From Sinotaia quadrata (taxonomy: Eukaryota; Mollusca; Gastropoda; Architaenioglossa; Viviparidae), in contig CM054178.1 in the NCBI GenBank assembly GCA_028829895.1, forward strand, positions 106,365,558-106,429,557: a stretch of DNA of 64,000 nt, given 5' to 3'. Within the stretch, counting starts at the first letter, position 1; each line of letters starts with the position of its first letter. The notes under the pieces are model-generated. The model was not told the DNA's origin and searched no databases. It saw nothing but the letters and a program-made list of their open reading frames with translations. The position numbers and the translations under genes are program-made. This document shows positions 61,251-64,000 of this stretch, in pieces.

Positions 61251-64000
61251 GAAAGGAATTATTCCAATTTCAATATAATGGATCTGTGCATCATCACAAA
61301 GAACCATAAGGAAAATAAACTTAACACAATGTCGTGGTTTTTTTCTCTCCCTAAATTCATCATTTATTTTTTTTTAAAGTACTGAGGAAGAATTTTGTGT
61401 GAATCAAATGACATCGCCGGAAACACTACTCCAACTGTTATTAATGCAAAGGAAAGCGAGCTCCCAATGATTTTGACGGCACGTGGTAAATTACAGCAAA
61501 ACAAGACAGTTCTCACCAGCATGTGCACTCATTTTGAGCAGGGAGACGTAATGGCAGGTGTAACTAGCAAAGGGCGACAACTGCCATGAATATGTTTTTA
61601 TTTTTACATTTGAAAATGCCAGGTAGAGAGATATAGGCAAAATTTAGGTTCAAGCCTGAGTGCATGCTTAAAAAACAACAACAGAGTATCTGTGGACGGA
61701 TGTACTTTGCCACCTCTAAGTGCAGTGTAGCTGGATTTTTAAAAAATAAAACGAAAGGGAGGCACAAGTGGAAATTGACTATTATTTTCTTAAAAAAAGA
61801 AAACGCTCATTTATAATCAATATCTTTAGAGTCATTCAAATTAATCTTCCATAAAATTTAGGAAAATAATTTTCATCATCAATCAAAGACAACATATTTT
61901 ACTTAAAAGACAAACAGAAAACTTACTTTGAATATGAAGAAAACGTATAAAACAAATTAATTATTAACTGAGAACTAGAAACAATTAAAAATAAAATAAT
62001 AAAACCCACAACAAGGCAAAAAACCCAACCCAACCAAAACCCACATTCAGAAGTTTAAAGACCAAAAAAACAGAAAGTGAAGACGAAGAAAAAAAATCCC
62101 CACACTGTCTAATAATTTATTATGCATAAATAGGTATCTTCACTGATGCAATTTACAACCCGAGTAAATGTCAAGAGAAAATGTTCTCAGTGGTATTTTA
62201 AAGAAGAGAAAGGTTGTCAGGTTATGTGGTAGTAGTAAGACAAAACCCAGCAGAAAGTCAGGACATTGTTATGCTCCTGCTATTTAGTCAAACTAAAACA
62301 TTCTTCAAACATAACAAAATGCAAAAGGCCATTATAAGGAAAACAAATTACACGCCTGCTAAACATGTAATAACAATGAATCATTCACCAACACCTAATC
62401 ATCCCTCATATATCTAGTATATGACAATTATTTTGCCAATGCCCCATATTTCAGTTCTCTAAATTCTCTGAATTATTATATGCATAAAATGAAGTATATT
62501 TTCCCTTGTTATGATGCTTATAATTAACGTTGAATAAAGTAGAGGTCATGCTCTGCACATTAAGAGCAATATTAATAGAAGTCAATGTAAGTTGTTTTCA
62601 CCAAAATTTGAGTGTGGAGAAAGAACTCACCGAGAATAACAATTACACTAAAAATATTAGCTGTTGTCAATTGGATTTCAATAGACCAGTGCTTCCAAAC
62701 ATAGGTAAACTGTTAGCACCAGGGCTTGCAGTCTAAGGATTAGGGTTGAGTGAGTGAGAGCTGAGTGACTATTATTAGCTGACGAGTTGAGACTCTATTG
62801 AAATATACATCATAACTGATCAATAATTGAAAGCCGGAAAAATGAAACTAACCAACAGAAATTGATAAAGTACAATGGGTAAAGTCGAGCACTAGAAAAA
62901 AATTCATTTTCTCAAAATCACTCTGCAATCTTCCGTCATCATGAACAGACATTGGGTCCCCATTAAGGTGTATAGGTTTAACCAGCTAAGTTGTAAATTT
63001 TGAACTTGTAATTTTTAGAATTCTTTCCAAGCAGCAGACTGAGCATAAGAGAGAGACAACTCTGCAGCAGGTTATGCGTCATGAATCCTCGGAAAGTAGG
63101 CATAGTATTTAATTTCAGCACTTAGCTGTAGAAAAGTGGTTAGAAGGAAAGGGTAGGGGAGATCTCTTACATAATATACATTGGTCAGTCTGAGTGCTAA
63201 CAGCAGTAGTCAGGAAAACCCCACCATTTAGCAATAAATACTTTTGTGTTCACAGGCTGTTCACTACATCATGATGAATATCAGAGTGCATGGCATAGGG
63301 CAGGAAGGACAGGTCAGAAAAACCCATATGGTTCCAGCAATATAAACCCCAGCAATATGTGTGTAGGCAGAATTAATGATACCCTGATGGCATAAAGAAT
63401 AAATAGGCAAGGCTAACCCAAATAGATCACTGTCCAGCAGAGCCTTTCAGAGTAGGGGAAATCTGTAGAATTGTGTAACAGTTAATTAAATAGTGAAAAT
63501 ACCTTGACTAGAAAAAGATAAGAGGAAAAGAATTCAATTTTATTCAAATGAGTGTAAAGTGAAAACCTTAAAGAAAGTATGTGTAAAGTTTATCAATTAG
63601 CAGAGAAAATGGGTATTTCAAATGTGTATTAATGACTTTTCTTTTACAGGATGAGATAGTTTAAAAATTGTGAACAACTGAAATGTCATTTAAGAAATAA
63701 AGGTGCATAAAATTATTGCAGGTTACTTTTTTTTTTTTTTTTTTTTTTACAAGTTTGGAGCTAGAAAAGGGGCAAAGGTCTCAAGGGAGATACCCACATA
63801 ATGAAGGCATCAGAGTTGTCTTCATGTCAAAGTTCAAGAAAGAAAGATATGTAATATGTATCTACTTTAATGTAGGACTTGTGATTTGCACTTTAAGAAA
63901 ACAACTATTATAGAAGTTGAACCTAGTTCATAATGAACTTATTTGGTTGTGGGCCTCTGTTCCACTAGGACTCGTGTTATAACACTATTCATTGAAGTCA
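61251..64000. other. Right end: no gene recognised
   Basis: A/T-rich sequence with a T23 tract near 63727-63749. Open frames at 61395-61589 (plus) and 62214-62736 (plus) have no recognisable domain or convincing splice sites. Confidence 0.55.

Noticed and set aside
61395..61589. Plus-strand frame with complex amino-acid use (TTG start)
   Set aside because: No recognised domain, no ATG and no clean acceptor/donor pair in frame; left unannotated.

Overview
This is 64 kb of AT-rich animal nuclear DNA with long introns, weak codon content and an exceptional load of minisatellites. Exons with canonical splice sites, C1 and SAM domains, solo LTRs, hAT miniature elements and tRNA-derived SINE pieces all indicate a metazoan. 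The compositional style (dozens of different 20-70 bp tandem arrays, CA/TG microsatellites, C homopolymers) suggests an invertebrate, possibly a lophotrochozoan such as a mollusc, but that is inference. No prokaryotic or viral genes were seen.

Gene content. One gene on the minus strand appears to span most of the window. Eight well-supported short coding exons were found by hand: 41401-41448 and 27350-27462 (an atypical C1 zinc finger), 20405-20529 and 7381-7461 (a SAM domain), 2681-2732 (linker), 2365-2487 and 1874-1972 (a canonical C1 domain) and 712-822 (start of a chimaerin-like RhoGAP domain). The six exons from 20.5 kb down to 0.7 kb join with perfectly matching intron phases; the two upstream C1 exons also match each other in phase. 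At least one exon between 27.3 and 20.5 kb was not found. The RhoGAP catalytic part and the 3' end lie beyond position 1; the 5' end is not established. The inferred order C1-SAM-C1-RhoGAP is unusual and is the main biological lead.

Layout. 0-3 kb: four clustered exons plus small arrays at the left edge. 3-20 kb: two large introns with minisatellites, a GC-rich possible alternative promoter/first exon near 16.8-17.1 kb, and one hAT miniature element. 20-27 kb: SAM exon, arrays, two more hAT miniature elements, a GC-rich patch near 26.9 kb. 27-41 kb: a 13.9 kb intron with two copies of a 1.6 kb solo LTR in opposite orientations, a SINE head and large arrays. 41-58 kb: upstream intron(s) with a 17-copy 52-bp array, a higher-order 31/62-bp array, two more LTR copies and a possible promoter near 53 kb. 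58-64 kb: a possible further exon at 58.5 kb, then arrays and unique A/T-rich sequence.

Almost all longer open frames in the window are artefacts of tandem repeats; the true exons are short (48-125 bp).
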